The notes: generated by a model not told the origin, from the sequence alone. 64,000 bases of DNA from Segatella copri (GCF_019249655.2 NZ_CP137557.1:2823001-2887000), one strand, 5' to 3'. Counted from the first letter of the stretch, positions 34,215 to 44,946 are shown. A program made the numbers and translations.

Positions 34215-35066
34215 TTATCCTTTATACTTGATATGGTCAATCAGGCGGATAGGAGTCTTGCCGCAGTAAACGGTGATGCAACCTACCACATAATCACTCT
34301 CATCCCATGAAGCCACATCCTGCAGGCTGTCGCCATCCACAATCTGGAAATACTCCACCTCCAGTCCGTCCACGGCGTTGATTTCGTTCACCACCTTGTC
34401 GTGAGTCTCCTTCACACTGTGATTCTTGGCATACTCCACGCTCGCCTTCAAAGCCTTGAAGATAGCAGGAGCAATGGCACGCTCGTCAGCAGCCAGCAAA
34501 GTGTTGCGGCTACTCTTTGCCAAGCCGTCCTCATCGCGGATGATAGGGCACTCCACAATCTTCACGCTGCTGCCCATGAACTTCACCAGCTGCTTGATCA
34601 CCGCAATCTGCTGCCAGTCCTTCTCGCCGAAATAGGCACGGGTTGGGTTAACGATGTCAAACAGGCGGCTCACCACCTGGCACACACCGTTGAAGTGACC
34701 CGGGCGCTTGGCACCCTCCATCACCGTGCTCACCGGTGGAAACTCAAAATGACGGGTATCAGGAGTAGGATACACCTCCTCCACCGAAGGCGCAAACACA
34801 TAGTCGGCACCACACGCCTCCACCAGCTTGCAGTCGGCATCCAGGGTACGAGGATAGCGGTCCAGGTCACCCTTGTCGTTAAACTGCGTAGGGTTCAGGA
34901 ACACCGAAACCACCGTAGCACCATTTTCCTTCACACTTCGCTTCACCAACGAGGCGTGACCCTCGTGAAGCGCACCCATTGTAGGCACAAGGCCAATCTC
35001 CTTTCCCTCCTTGCGACACTGGTCAAGTTCGCTCTGGAGGTCAACAATCTTATTGAATACTTTCAT
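34215..35066 (-). CDS. panC: Pantothenate synthetase
   Basis: At 283 aa with [14 protein letters not shown] (HxGH nucleotide motif), [26 protein letters not shown] and the KMSKS-equivalent region around [11 protein letters not shown]. It condenses pantoate and beta-alanine using ATP. Operon panC-panD supplies the product and one substrate of the same step. Confidence 0.97.
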   Translation of the reverse strand: MKVFNKIVDLQSELDQCRKEGKEIGLVPTMGALHEGHASLVKRSVKENGATVVSVFLNPTQFNDKGDLDRYPRTLDADCKLVEACGADYVFAPSVEEVYPTPDTRHFEFPPVSTVMEGAKRPGHFNGVCQVVSRLFDIVNPTRAYFGEKDWQQIAVIKQLVKFMGSSVKIVECPIIRDEDGLAKSSRNTLLAADERAIAPAIFKALKASVEYAKNHSVKETHDKVVNEINAVDGLEVEYFQIVDGDSLQDVASWDESDYVVGCITVYCGKTPIRLIDHIKYKG

Positions 35067-35200
35067 CTTCTTAATCTGTTACGGGGTGCAAAATAACAAC
35101 TTTTTTCTCAAATAAGAAAGAAAAAACCTAAAAATATGCGAATTATTGCCGAAATTATTGAATTTCAGAGCAAAAATGCCACTTTTCGGATATTTTTTTG

Positions 35201-35208
35201 TACCTTTG
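35201..35208 (+). promoter_or_regulatory. -7 element for starch-synthase-like gene
   Basis: TACCTTTG preceded by a T-run, 33 nt before the start codon. Confidence 0.6.
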
Positions 35209-35240
35209 CACCTAATTCGTAAGAATAAAATTTAAATTTT

Positions 35241-36053
35241 ATGGCAAAGAAAGTATTATTTATCAATCAGGAGATCGACCCATACGTAGCCGAGACCCAC
35301 ATGTCCATCATGGGACGCGAATTACCTCAGAAGATGCAGGAAGCAGGTTTTGAGATTCGCACCTTTATGCCTAAATGGGGCACCATCAACGAGCGTCGCG
35401 GCCAGCTGCACGAGGTTATTCGCCTGTCTGGTATGAACCTCATCATTGATGATACAGACCATCCGCTGATCATCAAGGTAGCATCTATACCAACAACACG
35501 ACAGCAGATTTATTTCATCGACAACGAAGATTACTTCAACCGCCGACAGATGGCAGCCGATGAACAGGGAGTGGAATATGCAGACAACGGCGAGAGAGCC
35601 ATCTTCTTCGCACGTGGCGTTTTGGAAACAGTGAAGAAGCTTCGCTGGCAGCCAGATGTCATCGTATGCCAGGGATGGGTGAGCGCCGTGGTGCCTTTCT
35701 ATATCAAGACCGCATACGCTGAAGAGCCTTCATTCGCAAACTCGAAGGTAATCCTCTCACTCTATACCAACGAGCTGAAGGCCGAACTGGGAACCAACTT
35801 CAAGCAGTGCGTGGACTATCGCGATGCCAAGGCAGAACTGCTCGCCGACTACAAGGAGAATTTCGACTTCACGGAGCTGGGCAAGATGGCCATCGATTAT
35901 AGCGACGGTGTCATCCAGGGTGAAGACGGTGCAGGCGTCAAACTCCTCGAATATGCCGGGGAAAAGAACAAGCCTGTGCTCAACTATCCAGGTGATGACT
36001 TTGCAGATGCCTACAAGACATTCATCAACGAGGTGTTCCCGGATGAGGAATAA
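35241..36053 (+). CDS. Glycogen/starch synthase, N-terminal (GT5) domain only
   Basis: A 270-aa protein resembling the N-terminal half of glycogen synthases: KVLFINQEIDPYVAETHMS, VIRLSGMNLIIDD and DVIVCQGWVSAVVPFYIKT, a degraded form of the family's ADP-glucose side. The C-terminal Rossmann half with the nucleotide-sugar site is absent. Short proteins of this kind next to panC and DUF4270 recur in Bacteroidota. Catalysis alone is doubtful; it may need a partner or have another role. DUF4270 follows by 34 bp. Confidence 0.82.
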   Translation: MAKKVLFINQEIDPYVAETHMSIMGRELPQKMQEAGFEIRTFMPKWGTINERRGQLHEVIRLSGMNLIIDDTDHPLIIKVASIPTTRQQIYFIDNEDYFNRRQMAADEQGVEYADNGERAIFFARGVLETVKKLRWQPDVIVCQGWVSAVVPFYIKTAYAEEPSFANSKVILSLYTNELKAELGTNFKQCVDYRDAKAELLADYKENFDFTELGKMAIDYSDGVIQGEDGAGVKLLEYAGEKNKPVLNYPGDDFADAYKTFINEVFPDEE

Positions 36054-36087
36054 TACCTCGAAACCATAGATTCACATTTCAAGGATA

Positions 36088-37590
36088 ATGAAGATTTTAA
36101 GACTATTTACAGCGTTATTCATCGCAGCCATGGCTATCACCGCCTGCGATGACACGACTGACAACATCGGTTCGTCCGTCACCAACGAGGTGGACAACCT
36201 CTCTATCCAGCAGAAGGTGTTCAACGTAACATCCCGCTCGGTAGTCTCAGGACCGGTTTTGAGCCGAAACAATACGGGTATGATAGGCATGGTGAAAGAC
36301 CCAGAGACGGGGACCTACGTCACCGGCGACTATATGACCCAGTTTGGCGTGTTGTCATCGTTCTCTCTCGACACACTGGAGTATATCCGCAATGCACACA
36401 ATGGAAACATCGAGGCAGACTCCTGCTTCCTGCTGGTTTCCTACAAAACCATCTACGGCGATTCGCTGGCACCCATGAAGGTGACGGCATACGAGATGAG
36501 CAAGCCGATGACGGAAGACGAGGAATATTACTCCGACTATGATGCCTTCAAGGGCGGATGGGTTAGCGAGGACAACTACCACGCCAGCGCCACCTACAAC
36601 CTGAGCGAGGGCTCTACCATGGCGTTCAGAATCTATCTCAACGGGCCTTACAAGGCAAGAGACGGAAAGACCTACAAGAACTACGGTACCTACATCATGA
36701 ACACCTACGTGGAGCATCCGGAGTACTTCAAGTCTAACTACCGCTTCCTCAACAACGTATGCCCTGGATTCTACATCAAGAACACCGGCGGTATCGGAAA
36801 CGTGGCCAACATCTGGAACACCGAGCTGCAGCTCTACTGGAAGATTCAGAAGACCGTGAAGGATTCTCATGGCAACGACAGCATTGTTTCGGGCTACACC
36901 TACAACCGCTTCGACGGAACCGAGGAGGTGCTTCAGCTCAACAAGATTACCAACGATACCAAGACATTGGAGACGCTGGCCAGCAACGAGGAGTGTACCT
37001 TCATCAAGTCGCCTGCCGGAATCTTCACCGAGGTAACGCTGCCAGTGGAAGACATCATCAAGGGTCACGAGAAGGATACGCTCAACACAGCCTCTATCTC
37101 ATTCCCTAGAATGAATAATGTAGAAGACAGCAAGTATCAGTTCAGCGCTCCTTCCACCATTCTGATGGTAGAGGCTGATAGCCTGAATGCCTTCTTCGAG
37201 CAGAGCAAGCTCACGGACAACCGTTCTTCGTATACGGCATCCTACAGTGCCTCTACAAGCAGGAAGAACGCTTATACCTTCTATAATATCAGTAACCTGG
37301 TTACGAAGATGCATAATGCCAAGCTGGAGGGCGAGAAGAAGAATGCCAACTGGGTGAACGAGCATCCTAACTGGAACAAGGTGATGCTGGTGCCAGTGAC
37401 GCTGAAGACGAGCACCATCAACAACTCTACGGTGGTTACCAAGATCAACCACGATATGTCGCTCTCTTCTACCCGTCTCATCAAGGCTACGGATGATGCC
37501 AACAAGGATTACACCCTGGATAAGAGTGGAAACAAGGTAGCAGCGGGCCCAGTGCAGATCAAGGTGATTTACAGCCGATTCAAGGAATAA
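36088..37590 (+). CDS. DUF4270 lipoprotein
   Basis: At 500 aa: lipobox ITAC (Cys20), then DDTTDNIGSSVTNEVDNLSI and repeated beta-sandwich blocks (SFSLDTLEYIRNAHNGNIEADSC in parts) that characterise DUF4270. Probably surface-exposed. Known only from Bacteroidota and of unknown function. Follows the starch-synthase-like gene. Confidence 0.88.
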   Translation: MKILRLFTALFIAAMAITACDDTTDNIGSSVTNEVDNLSIQQKVFNVTSRSVVSGPVLSRNNTGMIGMVKDPETGTYVTGDYMTQFGVLSSFSLDTLEYIRNAHNGNIEADSCFLLVSYKTIYGDSLAPMKVTAYEMSKPMTEDEEYYSDYDAFKGGWVSEDNYHASATYNLSEGSTMAFRIYLNGPYKARDGKTYKNYGTYIMNTYVEHPEYFKSNYRFLNNVCPGFYIKNTGGIGNVANIWNTELQLYWKIQKTVKDSHGNDSIVSGYTYNRFDGTEEVLQLNKITNDTKTLETLASNEECTFIKSPAGIFTEVTLPVEDIIKGHEKDTLNTASISFPRMNNVEDSKYQFSAPSTILMVEADSLNAFFEQSKLTDNRSSYTASYSASTSRKNAYTFYNISNLVTKMHNAKLEGEKKNANWVNEHPNWNKVMLVPVTLKTSTINNSTVVTKINHDMSLSSTRLIKATDDANKDYTLDKSGNKVAAGPVQIKVIYSRFKE

Positions 37591-37638
37591 GTTCATCATT
37601 TGAATGAATTTATTTGATAGATTTTATTTGATAGAATC

Positions 37639-37773
37639 ATGGCAGATAATTTCCTTGAACGCCACCGCGAAGATTACGAGCAGCGCAAAGCTGCATGGCT
37701 CAGAAAGAAGCGCCATCTGCCCAAGCTGAAAACGCCAGCGCAGATTCAGCGGCCGGATGACGAAGCATTATAG
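37639..37773 (+). CDS. Small basic protein (44 aa)
   Basis: The 44-aa product starts MADNFLERHREDYEQRK and continues into a basic WLRKKRHL stretch. The opening MADNFLE/YLE is seen in short unknown proteins of Bacteroidota. It lies 48 bp after DUF4270 and 17 bp before a terminator, so it is probably the last gene of the operon. Helical, soluble, unknown role. Confidence 0.6.
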   Translation: MADNFLERHREDYEQRKAAWLRKKRHLPKLKTPAQIQRPDDEAL

Positions 37774-37790
37774 ATAACGAAGCATTATAA

Positions 37791-37831
37791 GAAAGCCTGT
37801 TTAGCGAATCTGCTAAACAGGCTTCTTTCGT
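37791..37831. terminator. Bidirectional terminator
   Basis: GAAAGCCTGTTTAGC pairs with GCTAAACAGGCTTCTTTC. Shared by the plus operon and the minus gene that ends at 37861. Confidence 0.85.
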
Positions 37832-37860
37832 ATTACAACTTGGGCACAGCTGCTTTCGTA

Positions 37861-39351
37861 TTACAACTCGGCCACAGCCTTTTTCTTCGATTCCTTCTCC
37901 AGTTTCTTCTGGCTTACGCCACCCCACGCCACGTTCATGCCGATGGCGATGCTGGCGTTGGAACTCAGAGGGATGAACTCCTTGCTGGTCTTGCCCAGAA
38001 GATGATCCATGCCGATGAAGAGGTTATAGCCGCTAGGATGGATGTTCAGCACCCAACCCATGCTGGTTGAAAAACTGTTCACGGCGAAGTTCACGCCGCC
38101 ATCCAGCCATCTCAGAGGCTTCCAGTTGGCACTCACTCTACCCTCGGTCCAGGTGTAGGAACCGTTCAGACGGGTACTGCTCAGGGCACCGAACGACAGT
38201 TTCTTATACATAGGCAGGGTGTATTCAGCACCCAGGTTGATGGTAGCAGCCAACGCCGTAGAACGGCTTCCGGCATCGCCCATATCCTTCAGATTGGCGA
38301 AATCAGAAAGCTGGTCGCCGTAACTGTCCATCTTGTCATCCAGGGTTCCGCCCGAACCGCTGCCCACAGTGGTATCATGGAAACCGTTGAAAACAAACTG
38401 GTTCTTGGCATTCACCGCCTTCATGTTGTTGCTCCAGTTGATGAAACCCAGGTCCATCACGGCAGCACTCACCCTCCAGTCGTCGTTAATCTTATATTCA
38501 GCACCCAGATCCAGTGCCATGCCGAATCCGTTCAGTCCGAATCCATCCACGTCCACATCGTCCACATGCTCATACTTGCCCTGTTTGCCGTCTGGCGAAA
38601 CGTGGCTAGGGTCGTTATACTCCGAAACCTTGCTCTTGTAAGTAAAGCCCTTCACGGAAACCTGTGCGGTTCCCTCACCCGAAAGCGTCCACTGGTCTGT
38701 GCCCGCCAGATTAGCCTGCACATTCTTCAAATCCACGTCGGCAGCGCCCACACCCAGCAGGAACTTCAACTTGGCACCCACTCTCAGTTTTTCGTTAATC
38801 TGATGGGAATGGCCCAGCGCCAGCTCAGCGTATGAACGGGCACGCAGACTCACGTCGCCGATGTTGTAATTCTGGTTGCCCGTGTTCTTGGCAAACTCAA
38901 AGAGCTCGTAAGGAAGCACCATGCCGAAGCTGGTCTTCTCGCTCAGTTCGATGGTGTTGTATCCGCCAAAAGCCTTGAAGCCAGCGGCAAGGATGGTGAG
39001 GTTCACGTCGCCCACAATCTTATTATCGCCCTTGCTGAAACCCTTCAGCGCATCGCCCGTAGAGATGTAAGGGTTCATGAAGGTGGTCATTCGCTTCTGT
39101 CCCGGCTGTCCGTACATCGGATTCTTCATCACCACGTCCTGATAGCCGAAGTTACCACGGGTATTCACGCTGATGTTTCCCAAAGCCGGGATAGAGATGA
39201 AACTGCATGAATCGCCAAAGGCAGGATTCAGGTTGTGGCGATAGTGATAGCCCTCAGTGAAATAGGCAGAGTTCAAGTTCTGCGCCATCGCTGCGCCACT
39301 CAGCACCAGCAGGGATGCCGAGAGGATATATTTCTTTGATAAAATCTTCAT
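37861..39351 (-). CDS. DUF5723 family outer-membrane protein
   Basis: A 496-aa protein from ATG 39351 (39357 is two codons earlier). Signal peptide cut after AAMAQ, then N-terminal LNSAYFTEGYHYRHNLNPAFGD, typical of the DUF5723/PorV-like barrels, and strands alternating with glycine-rich turns. The FadL/PorV-type barrel is inferred. 56 bp after a lipoprotein gene on the same strand, so likely an operon with it. Confidence 0.78.
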   Translation of the reverse strand: MKILSKKYILSASLLVLSGAAMAQNLNSAYFTEGYHYRHNLNPAFGDSCSFISIPALGNISVNTRGNFGYQDVVMKNPMYGQPGQKRMTTFMNPYISTGDALKGFSKGDNKIVGDVNLTILAAGFKAFGGYNTIELSEKTSFGMVLPYELFEFAKNTGNQNYNIGDVSLRARSYAELALGHSHQINEKLRVGAKLKFLLGVGAADVDLKNVQANLAGTDQWTLSGEGTAQVSVKGFTYKSKVSEYNDPSHVSPDGKQGKYEHVDDVDVDGFGLNGFGMALDLGAEYKINDDWRVSAAVMDLGFINWSNNMKAVNAKNQFVFNGFHDTTVGSGSGGTLDDKMDSYGDQLSDFANLKDMGDAGSRSTALAATINLGAEYTLPMYKKLSFGALSSTRLNGSYTWTEGRVSANWKPLRWLDGGVNFAVNSFSTSMGWVLNIHPSGYNLFIGMDHLLGKTSKEFIPLSSNASIAIGMNVAWGGVSQKKLEKESKKKAVAEL

Positions 39352-39407
39352 AATCATCTACTTAACTGTTATTCAATTAAAATCATCTTCGAAAGAGATT
39401 TCTCGAT

Positions 39408-41177
39408 TTAATTAAAATCACCAATCACCTTTCCTACCAGTTTAATCTTGATGTCGTTCAACTTCAAGGTATGCTTCTCGGCATTGAGCACCACGCCCGT
39501 AACGGCATTTCCGCCCTCGCCCTTGGCCTTGCCCGAAACCACCACCTTCAAGCCGTCGAGCTTCTTGAAGGCATCTGCTTTCTTCTGCAGAATCTTCACG
39601 CTGAGAGGCGATGTAGCTGGGGTCGTGCCATCGGCAGAAGCCTTGATTTCGCCCGTAATCTCCACCTCCAGCTCGTCCTTGCTGATCTCTCTTCCGTACA
39701 CATCCACAGGGGTTGCCTTCACGTTGAGATAAGCTGGCACACAACTGGTTACCTGGGCAGACAACTGGACATAGGCACCATCCGCCATGTTCAAATCCTT
39801 GATATCGTCGTTCCATCCGTCCAAATCATCGGAATATTCAATGCAGGCATCCTCGGCAAAGGCGATAGGCGAATCGATACTGTAAGATGGAGCCACCTCG
39901 TAGTCATGATAGCCCAACTTAAAGGTACCCGCCTTCTGGTTGTTGGCTCTGGCGTTTGCCTGGAAGGTAATCTCATCAGGCATGATCTTCACGAGATTAG
40001 AAAGATTTGGAACCTCCACTTTCTCCACGTCGCTGCCAGCTTCCGTTGCCGCAGCATTTCGGCAGATTACCACATGGGTAGTGCCATTCGCCTTGACGGC
40101 AAACTCAGGCACCTCAACGCTGGCGATTTCCCTGCCATCCTTCAGACTTTTGAGCGTACCGCCCGCAAAGCCCTCGATATCGAGGTTGCTGTTGAGTGTG
40201 AGATAGATTTGCGGATTATAGAGATCCACCACCACGTTGCCATCCTTCAGGAAGTCTGGAATGCCCGAGATGTGAACATTGCCCAGGGTATTCAGGTTGA
40301 TGGTTGGGTTAAACTTACCCGTAGCGCCGGTAATCTTGATATCGCTCATCGAGAGATTGTTCTTCATGGAAACGGATGAGATACCGGATGAAAAAGAGTA
40401 GTTGCTGGTTTCCACCGCCATGTGAACCTTACCGGTGAGCTGAATTTTCTCGCCAAGTGAAGTCTTTGCGATTTTCAGTTCGCCCAGTTCATCCTTCTTG
40501 GTGAAATCGAGTCCCACGATGTCAATCTTCTTCTCCAGATCTTCCGAAGTAAACACATTATTTAATGTGATGGTATTGCCCTCAACCGGCTTTCCATCCA
40601 CGGCAAGTTTCATATAGGATGGGAAGGTAAGGGTAATCTTGTCGAATTTCTCTACCATGTTAGCCAGGTTCTGGAAGTCAACCTTCAGGTTGATGGTGCT
40701 GCTCACCTCGGCAGCAGTCAGTTCTTCCACCTCCTGAGGCTTGTTACCCTCGTAAGAGAATTCAAACACGTCGCCCTCGCCATGGAGCATGACTGCAGCT
40801 CTTGATGCTCTTGAATTTCGAGCCGAAGAGTTGAACGAAAGCGTGATATTGCTGGAGCTTGACTGTCGGCGTGCCACCGTGATGCTGTTGATAAAAGGAT
40901 GAGCCGCCTCCACCTCATTTCCCTGCTGGCGGAATACATAGTCGAATCCGGTAGAGGCATCAGCCACCACGGAGCCGTTTTCCTCCAGGTCGAGCACTTC
41001 AGATAGTTTGATGTTATCGGTATTGCTGACTGGCAATTCCAACCCATCTCCTCCGATTCCAATGGTAGCATCTATGTTGTTGAAATCATAGTCGCTATCA
41101 GAACAACCGGTTACCAAGAGGCTTCCCATCACGATCAAGGATGAGAACAGCCTGATTTTCAAGTGTTTTGTTTTCAT
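39408..41177 (-). CDS. Large surface lipoprotein, family unknown
   Basis: At 589 aa: lipobox VTGC (Cys25) followed by SDSDYDFNNIDATIGIGGDGL, then long beta-rich segments with repeated paired patterns (NITLSFNSSARNS, INLKVDFQNLANMVEKF, VDLYNPQIYLTLNSNLDI). I read it as several immunoglobulin-like or LEA-like beta domains. It precedes DUF5723 in the same direction. Function unknown. Confidence 0.65.
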   Translation of the reverse strand: MKTKHLKIRLFSSLIVMGSLLVTGCSDSDYDFNNIDATIGIGGDGLELPVSNTDNIKLSEVLDLEENGSVVADASTGFDYVFRQQGNEVEAAHPFINSITVARRQSSSSNITLSFNSSARNSRASRAAVMLHGEGDVFEFSYEGNKPQEVEELTAAEVSSTINLKVDFQNLANMVEKFDKITLTFPSYMKLAVDGKPVEGNTITLNNVFTSEDLEKKIDIVGLDFTKKDELGELKIAKTSLGEKIQLTGKVHMAVETSNYSFSSGISSVSMKNNLSMSDIKITGATGKFNPTINLNTLGNVHISGIPDFLKDGNVVVDLYNPQIYLTLNSNLDIEGFAGGTLKSLKDGREIASVEVPEFAVKANGTTHVVICRNAAATEAGSDVEKVEVPNLSNLVKIMPDEITFQANARANNQKAGTFKLGYHDYEVAPSYSIDSPIAFAEDACIEYSDDLDGWNDDIKDLNMADGAYVQLSAQVTSCVPAYLNVKATPVDVYGREISKDELEVEITGEIKASADGTTPATSPLSVKILQKKADAFKKLDGLKVVVSGKAKGEGGNAVTGVVLNAEKHTLKLNDIKIKLVGKVIGDFN

Positions 41178-41352
41178 TGTTCCTAAATATGATTAAATTA
41201 AAATTCATGTTCTTAAAAATCAGTACAAATTTAAGGAAAAAAGATAAGAAATGCAAAGAAAGCATAAAAATATTAAGGTATTTTAAGGTAGAGGGATAAA
41301 AGGAAAGCCCACAGGGGTGTGGCATGGATTGATGACACACCCTCATAGGCTT

Positions 41353-43782
41353 CTATTCGATAATCGTATATTTTGCAAACTTCAGCAGAAGCTGCTTGGT
41401 GCCGGCATGGGTGAATGCCACCGTTGCCTTGGCATTCTCGCCAGAGCCTTCAAGCTTCAAAACTTCACCTATGCCGAAACGCTGATGCTCTATCTTGCAT
41501 CCTTCTCGAAGAGAAGAAGAAGATGATGATGCAGGCTTCAATGAAGAAGAGGATGATGCAGCAGATGCAGGCTTTAATGATGAAGAGAATGATGCAGATG
41601 ATGCAGTTGGCTTTGGCTTCGGCGATGTATAGGATGGCTTCGGATCTGCCTTAAACTGCGATGACACAGACTTAGAATCCCACGGCATTCTTCCGCCATA
41701 ACCGCCATCTGAACCATAAGAATCTCTGCCGGAACTCCTATCTGAACCATAGGAACTTCTATCTGAACCATAGGAACTTCTTCTTCCATAGCCACCAAAT
41801 GATGATCTCGACTTCATTCCCTCTTCCTCAATCAACTCAGGATCAATCTCTTCTATAAATCGGCTCGGATTGTCAAACTCCATTTTGCCATATCTGAACC
41901 GATTTTGCGCATTCGTCAGGATGCAATGCTTCTCGGCACGGGTTATCGCCACATACAGCAGGCGGCGCTCCTCCTCCAGCTCCCTCATCGTGGTAGCCGC
42001 AATCGGACTCGGGAAAATGTTCTCCTCCAAACCCACCACGAAAACCGTGGCAAATTCCAGACCCTTCGCCGCATGAACCGTCATCAGCGAAACCCTCGGC
42101 TCATCCTTCTCGCCGTCACTGTCGGCATCCGTCAGCAACGCCACATCCTGCAGGAAATCCGTCAGGAAAGTCTCATCCATCCTGCCCTCCTCCTGGCGCT
42201 CAGCCACAAAGGTCTGCATACCGCTCAGGAACTCCTCCAGGTTCTCCTGTCTTGCCAGGTCGTCGGCATCCTTGCCCTGCATGATATCCTCGCTGATTCT
42301 CGCCTCCTTGATGATGGCATCGCCCAGGGCATACACATCAAGCGTATGCGAACGGTCGATGAACGAACTGATCAGCAGTCGGAAATTCTCCAGCTTTGTC
42401 AAGGTACCCTTGTTCACGTTCAGCCCGTAATGCGCCGCCTCGCCTATCACCTCCCAGATGCTCACCTGGTTCTCGTGGGCGCAGGCAGCCACTTTTGCCA
42501 CCGTGGTAGCACCGATGCCGCGCGCCGGATAATTGATGATTCGCTTAATCGCCTCCTCATCGTCAGGATTTGCCACGAGTCGGAAATAAGCGATGATATC
42601 CTTGATTTCCTTGCGCTGGTAGAAGCTCAGTCCGCCATAGATGCGGTAAGGAATACCCTGCTTTCTGAACTCCTCCTCGAAGCTTCGGCTCTGGGCATTG
42701 GTGCGGTAGAGAATGGCGAAATCATCATAGCCGCAATCGTCCTGTCGCTTGATGCGCTTGATGTCCTTCGCCACAATCAGCGCCTCCTCCTTGTCGCTGT
42801 AGGCTGGCTTATACTGTATCTTCTCGCCCTCGGCATTCCGGCTGAACACCTCCTTGGGAATCTGGTTGCGGTTGCGGCGAATCAGACTGTTTGCCGCCTC
42901 CACGATGGTCTGCGTACTGCGGTAGTTCTGCTCCAGCTTGAAGAGACGGGTACCCGGCAACTGATGCTGGAAGTTGAGGATATTGTCGATGTTGGCACCA
43001 CGGAAACTGTAGATGCTCTGCGAGTCATCGCCCACGGCACACACGCGCAACTTCTCCCTGCACAGCTGCATCACGATCGACATCTGCACATGGTTGGTAT
43101 CCTGATACTCATCCACCAGGATAAAGTCAAACCTCTCGGCATACTTGCGTCTCACCTCCTCATGGTCTCTGAAAAGCTGGAAGGTAAGCACCAGCAGGTC
43201 GTCGAAATCCATGGCGTTCGCCTGCTTGCATCGCTGCACATACTCCCTGTACACCTCACCCATCTTCTCCATGTTGCTGCGCTTGTTCTGCATAAAGATG
43301 TCGGCATCGGCATCGTATGCCTCAGCACTCATCAGGTTGTTCTTCGCCTTCGAAATCTTGGCGTGCACGGCAGCGGGCTTGTAGGTTTTCTCGTCCAGCC
43401 CCTTCTCCTTCACAATCGCCTTGATGAGCGAACGGGAGTCGGATTCATCATAGATGGTAAAATTGCTGTTGAATCCGATATGCTCCGCCTCGGCACGCAG
43501 GATGCGGGAGAAGATGCTGTGGAAGGTGCCCATGTAGAGATGCTGAGCCAGGTCGTTGCCCACCAGTTTTCCGATACGCTCCTTCATCTCGCGGGCTGCC
43601 TTGTTGGTAAAGGTGAGTGCCATAATGCTCCAGGGCTTCATACCCTGCTGCAGCAGATAGGCAATCTTATAAGTAAGCACACGCGTCTTTCCGGAACCTG
43701 CACCGGCTATCACCAGCGAAGGTCCATCTATATAACTCACAGCCTGTTGCTGCGCTTCGTTCAAGTCTTTCAGTAAATCCAT
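41353..43782 (-). CDS. uvrD: UvrD/PcrA-type superfamily 1 DNA helicase
   Basis: At 809 aa: Q motif LNEAQQQAVSY, Walker A AGAGSGKTRVLTYKI, motif II DEYQDTNH, motif III GDDSQSIYSFRGA, motif VI VAITRAEKHCIL. The C-terminal 130 residues contain a Ser/Gly/Tyr/Asp low-complexity stretch with SSYGSDR repeats and polySer blocks, then a Tudor-like end (CKIEHQRFGIGEVLKLEG) as in PcrA. It unwinds DNA in repair and displaces RecA or RNA polymerase. UvrD, PcrA and Rep are not separable from this alone. Confidence 0.93.
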   Translation of the reverse strand: MDLLKDLNEAQQQAVSYIDGPSLVIAGAGSGKTRVLTYKIAYLLQQGMKPWSIMALTFTNKAAREMKERIGKLVGNDLAQHLYMGTFHSIFSRILRAEAEHIGFNSNFTIYDESDSRSLIKAIVKEKGLDEKTYKPAAVHAKISKAKNNLMSAEAYDADADIFMQNKRSNMEKMGEVYREYVQRCKQANAMDFDDLLVLTFQLFRDHEEVRRKYAERFDFILVDEYQDTNHVQMSIVMQLCREKLRVCAVGDDSQSIYSFRGANIDNILNFQHQLPGTRLFKLEQNYRSTQTIVEAANSLIRRNRNQIPKEVFSRNAEGEKIQYKPAYSDKEEALIVAKDIKRIKRQDDCGYDDFAILYRTNAQSRSFEEEFRKQGIPYRIYGGLSFYQRKEIKDIIAYFRLVANPDDEEAIKRIINYPARGIGATTVAKVAACAHENQVSIWEVIGEAAHYGLNVNKGTLTKLENFRLLISSFIDRSHTLDVYALGDAIIKEARISEDIMQGKDADDLARQENLEEFLSGMQTFVAERQEEGRMDETFLTDFLQDVALLTDADSDGEKDEPRVSLMTVHAAKGLEFATVFVVGLEENIFPSPIAATTMRELEEERRLLYVAITRAEKHCILTNAQNRFRYGKMEFDNPSRFIEEIDPELIEEEGMKSRSSFGGYGRRSSYGSDRSSYGSDRSSGRDSYGSDGGYGGRMPWDSKSVSSQFKADPKPSYTSPKPKPTASSASFSSSLKPASAASSSSSLKPASSSSSSLREGCKIEHQRFGIGEVLKLEGSGENAKATVAFTHAGTKQLLLKFAKYTIIE

Positions 43783-43844
43783 GAATCAATATTTGAGACT
43801 AAAATCCATTTTAAGGTCACCCCTTATCAATTATTAATTATTAA

Positions 43845-44125
43845 CTGAAGTTTCGCAAGTAGCATCCTTCCGTCCCCGAAGGGGGCGAATGTGAATAACC
43901 GCGGGTGGAATGACCGAAGGGAATGGAACCTGCGGATAGTGACAGATGCTCTCTTACCGTCCCCGAAGGGGGCGAACAGGAGCAAGACTGGATGCGGTTC
44001 GCCCCCTTTGGGGACGCTTTCTCCCTACTATTGGTTGTCCGCAGGTTCCATGACCTTCGGTCATTCCACCAGCGGTTATTGAAAGTTGGCCCCCTTCGGG
44101 GACCGGAGGTTACTTGCGAAACTTG
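43845..44125 (-). mobile_element. Palindromic MITE-like element, copy C (281 bp)
   Basis: Ends CTGAAGTTTCGCAAGTA and TACTTGCGAAACTTG, with a perfect 9-bp duplication AATTATTAA at 43836-43844 and 44126-44134. Orientation as copy B. It lies 63 bp before the uvrD start and 16 bp after the mtgA stop, so it may affect both transcripts. A 67-codon ORF across it is nearly identical to one in copy D. Confidence 0.85.
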
Positions 44126-44141
44126 AATTATTAATTATCAA

Positions 44142-44876
44142 TCACTTCCCCCTATATCCTCCCACGGCAGTACCCGGGTCGTAATCCTCGCCTTCGCGAG
44201 GGAAGGAAGGGATGAACTTCATCTGATGCTCTATCTGGCGCTGGCGCTTCTTCATGTAGGCGCTAGGATGCAGGGAGCTGAACTTGCGGGGATTAGGCAG
44301 CGTGGCCGCTATCAGGGCACATTCGCCACGAAACAGATCCTGCGCCTTCTTGTCGAAATGATACTCCGCCACGGCATCCACACCATAGATTCCGGGACCC
44401 ATCTCGATGCTGTTGAGATAAACCTCCATGATGCGCTGCTTGCTCCACATCAGTTCGATGAGGAAGGTGAAATATACCTCGAATCCCTTGCGCGTCCACG
44501 AACGGCCCGGCCAGAGGAACACGTTCTTCGCCGTCTGCTGACTGATGGTGCTGGCACCGTGCACCTTGCCGCCACGGGCATTGTTCTTCGCCGCATGCTC
44601 AATGGCATCAAAGTCGAAACCATGATGCTTCAGAAAACGGGCATCCTCGCTCGCCATCACCGCCACAGGCATGTGGGGCGAGATTTTCTCCATCGAAACC
44701 CAATGATGATGCAGCGTAATACTCTCGCCATCAGCCACTTGTTGAAAGCAGCGGATAATCATCAGCGGAGTGAGATACACCGGGATGAAACGATAGGCTA
44801 CTACAGCAAGAATGGTGGTGCTGAAAAACAGCACCACCACCCATTTGATTATATTTCTAACTTTTTTCAATACCAT
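44142..44876 (-). CDS. mtgA: Monofunctional biosynthetic peptidoglycan transglycosylase
   Basis: At 244 aa: one N-terminal membrane helix (about 12-32), then the GT51 motifs [16 protein letters not shown] (catalytic Glu), [36 protein letters not shown] and the [10 protein letters not shown] region. It polymerises lipid II into glycan strands. No transpeptidase domain, which separates it from class A PBPs. Confidence 0.96.
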   Translation of the reverse strand: MVLKKVRNIIKWVVVLFFSTTILAVVAYRFIPVYLTPLMIIRCFQQVADGESITLHHHWVSMEKISPHMPVAVMASEDARFLKHHGFDFDAIEHAAKNNARGGKVHGASTISQQTAKNVFLWPGRSWTRKGFEVYFTFLIELMWSKQRIMEVYLNSIEMGPGIYGVDAVAEYHFDKKAQDLFRGECALIAATLPNPRKFSSLHPSAYMKKRQRQIEHQMKFIPSFPREGEDYDPGTAVGGYRGK

Positions 44877-44946
44877 AGATTGAAAAACAAAAAATTTTAA
44901 AGTCGATTTATTACTTCTTTCCTAACTTCGAAGCAAAGAAAGATTC

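Noticed and set aside
41905..43776. 623-codon open frame antisense to uvrD
   Set aside because: Antisense shadow; the minus-strand helicase motifs are complete.
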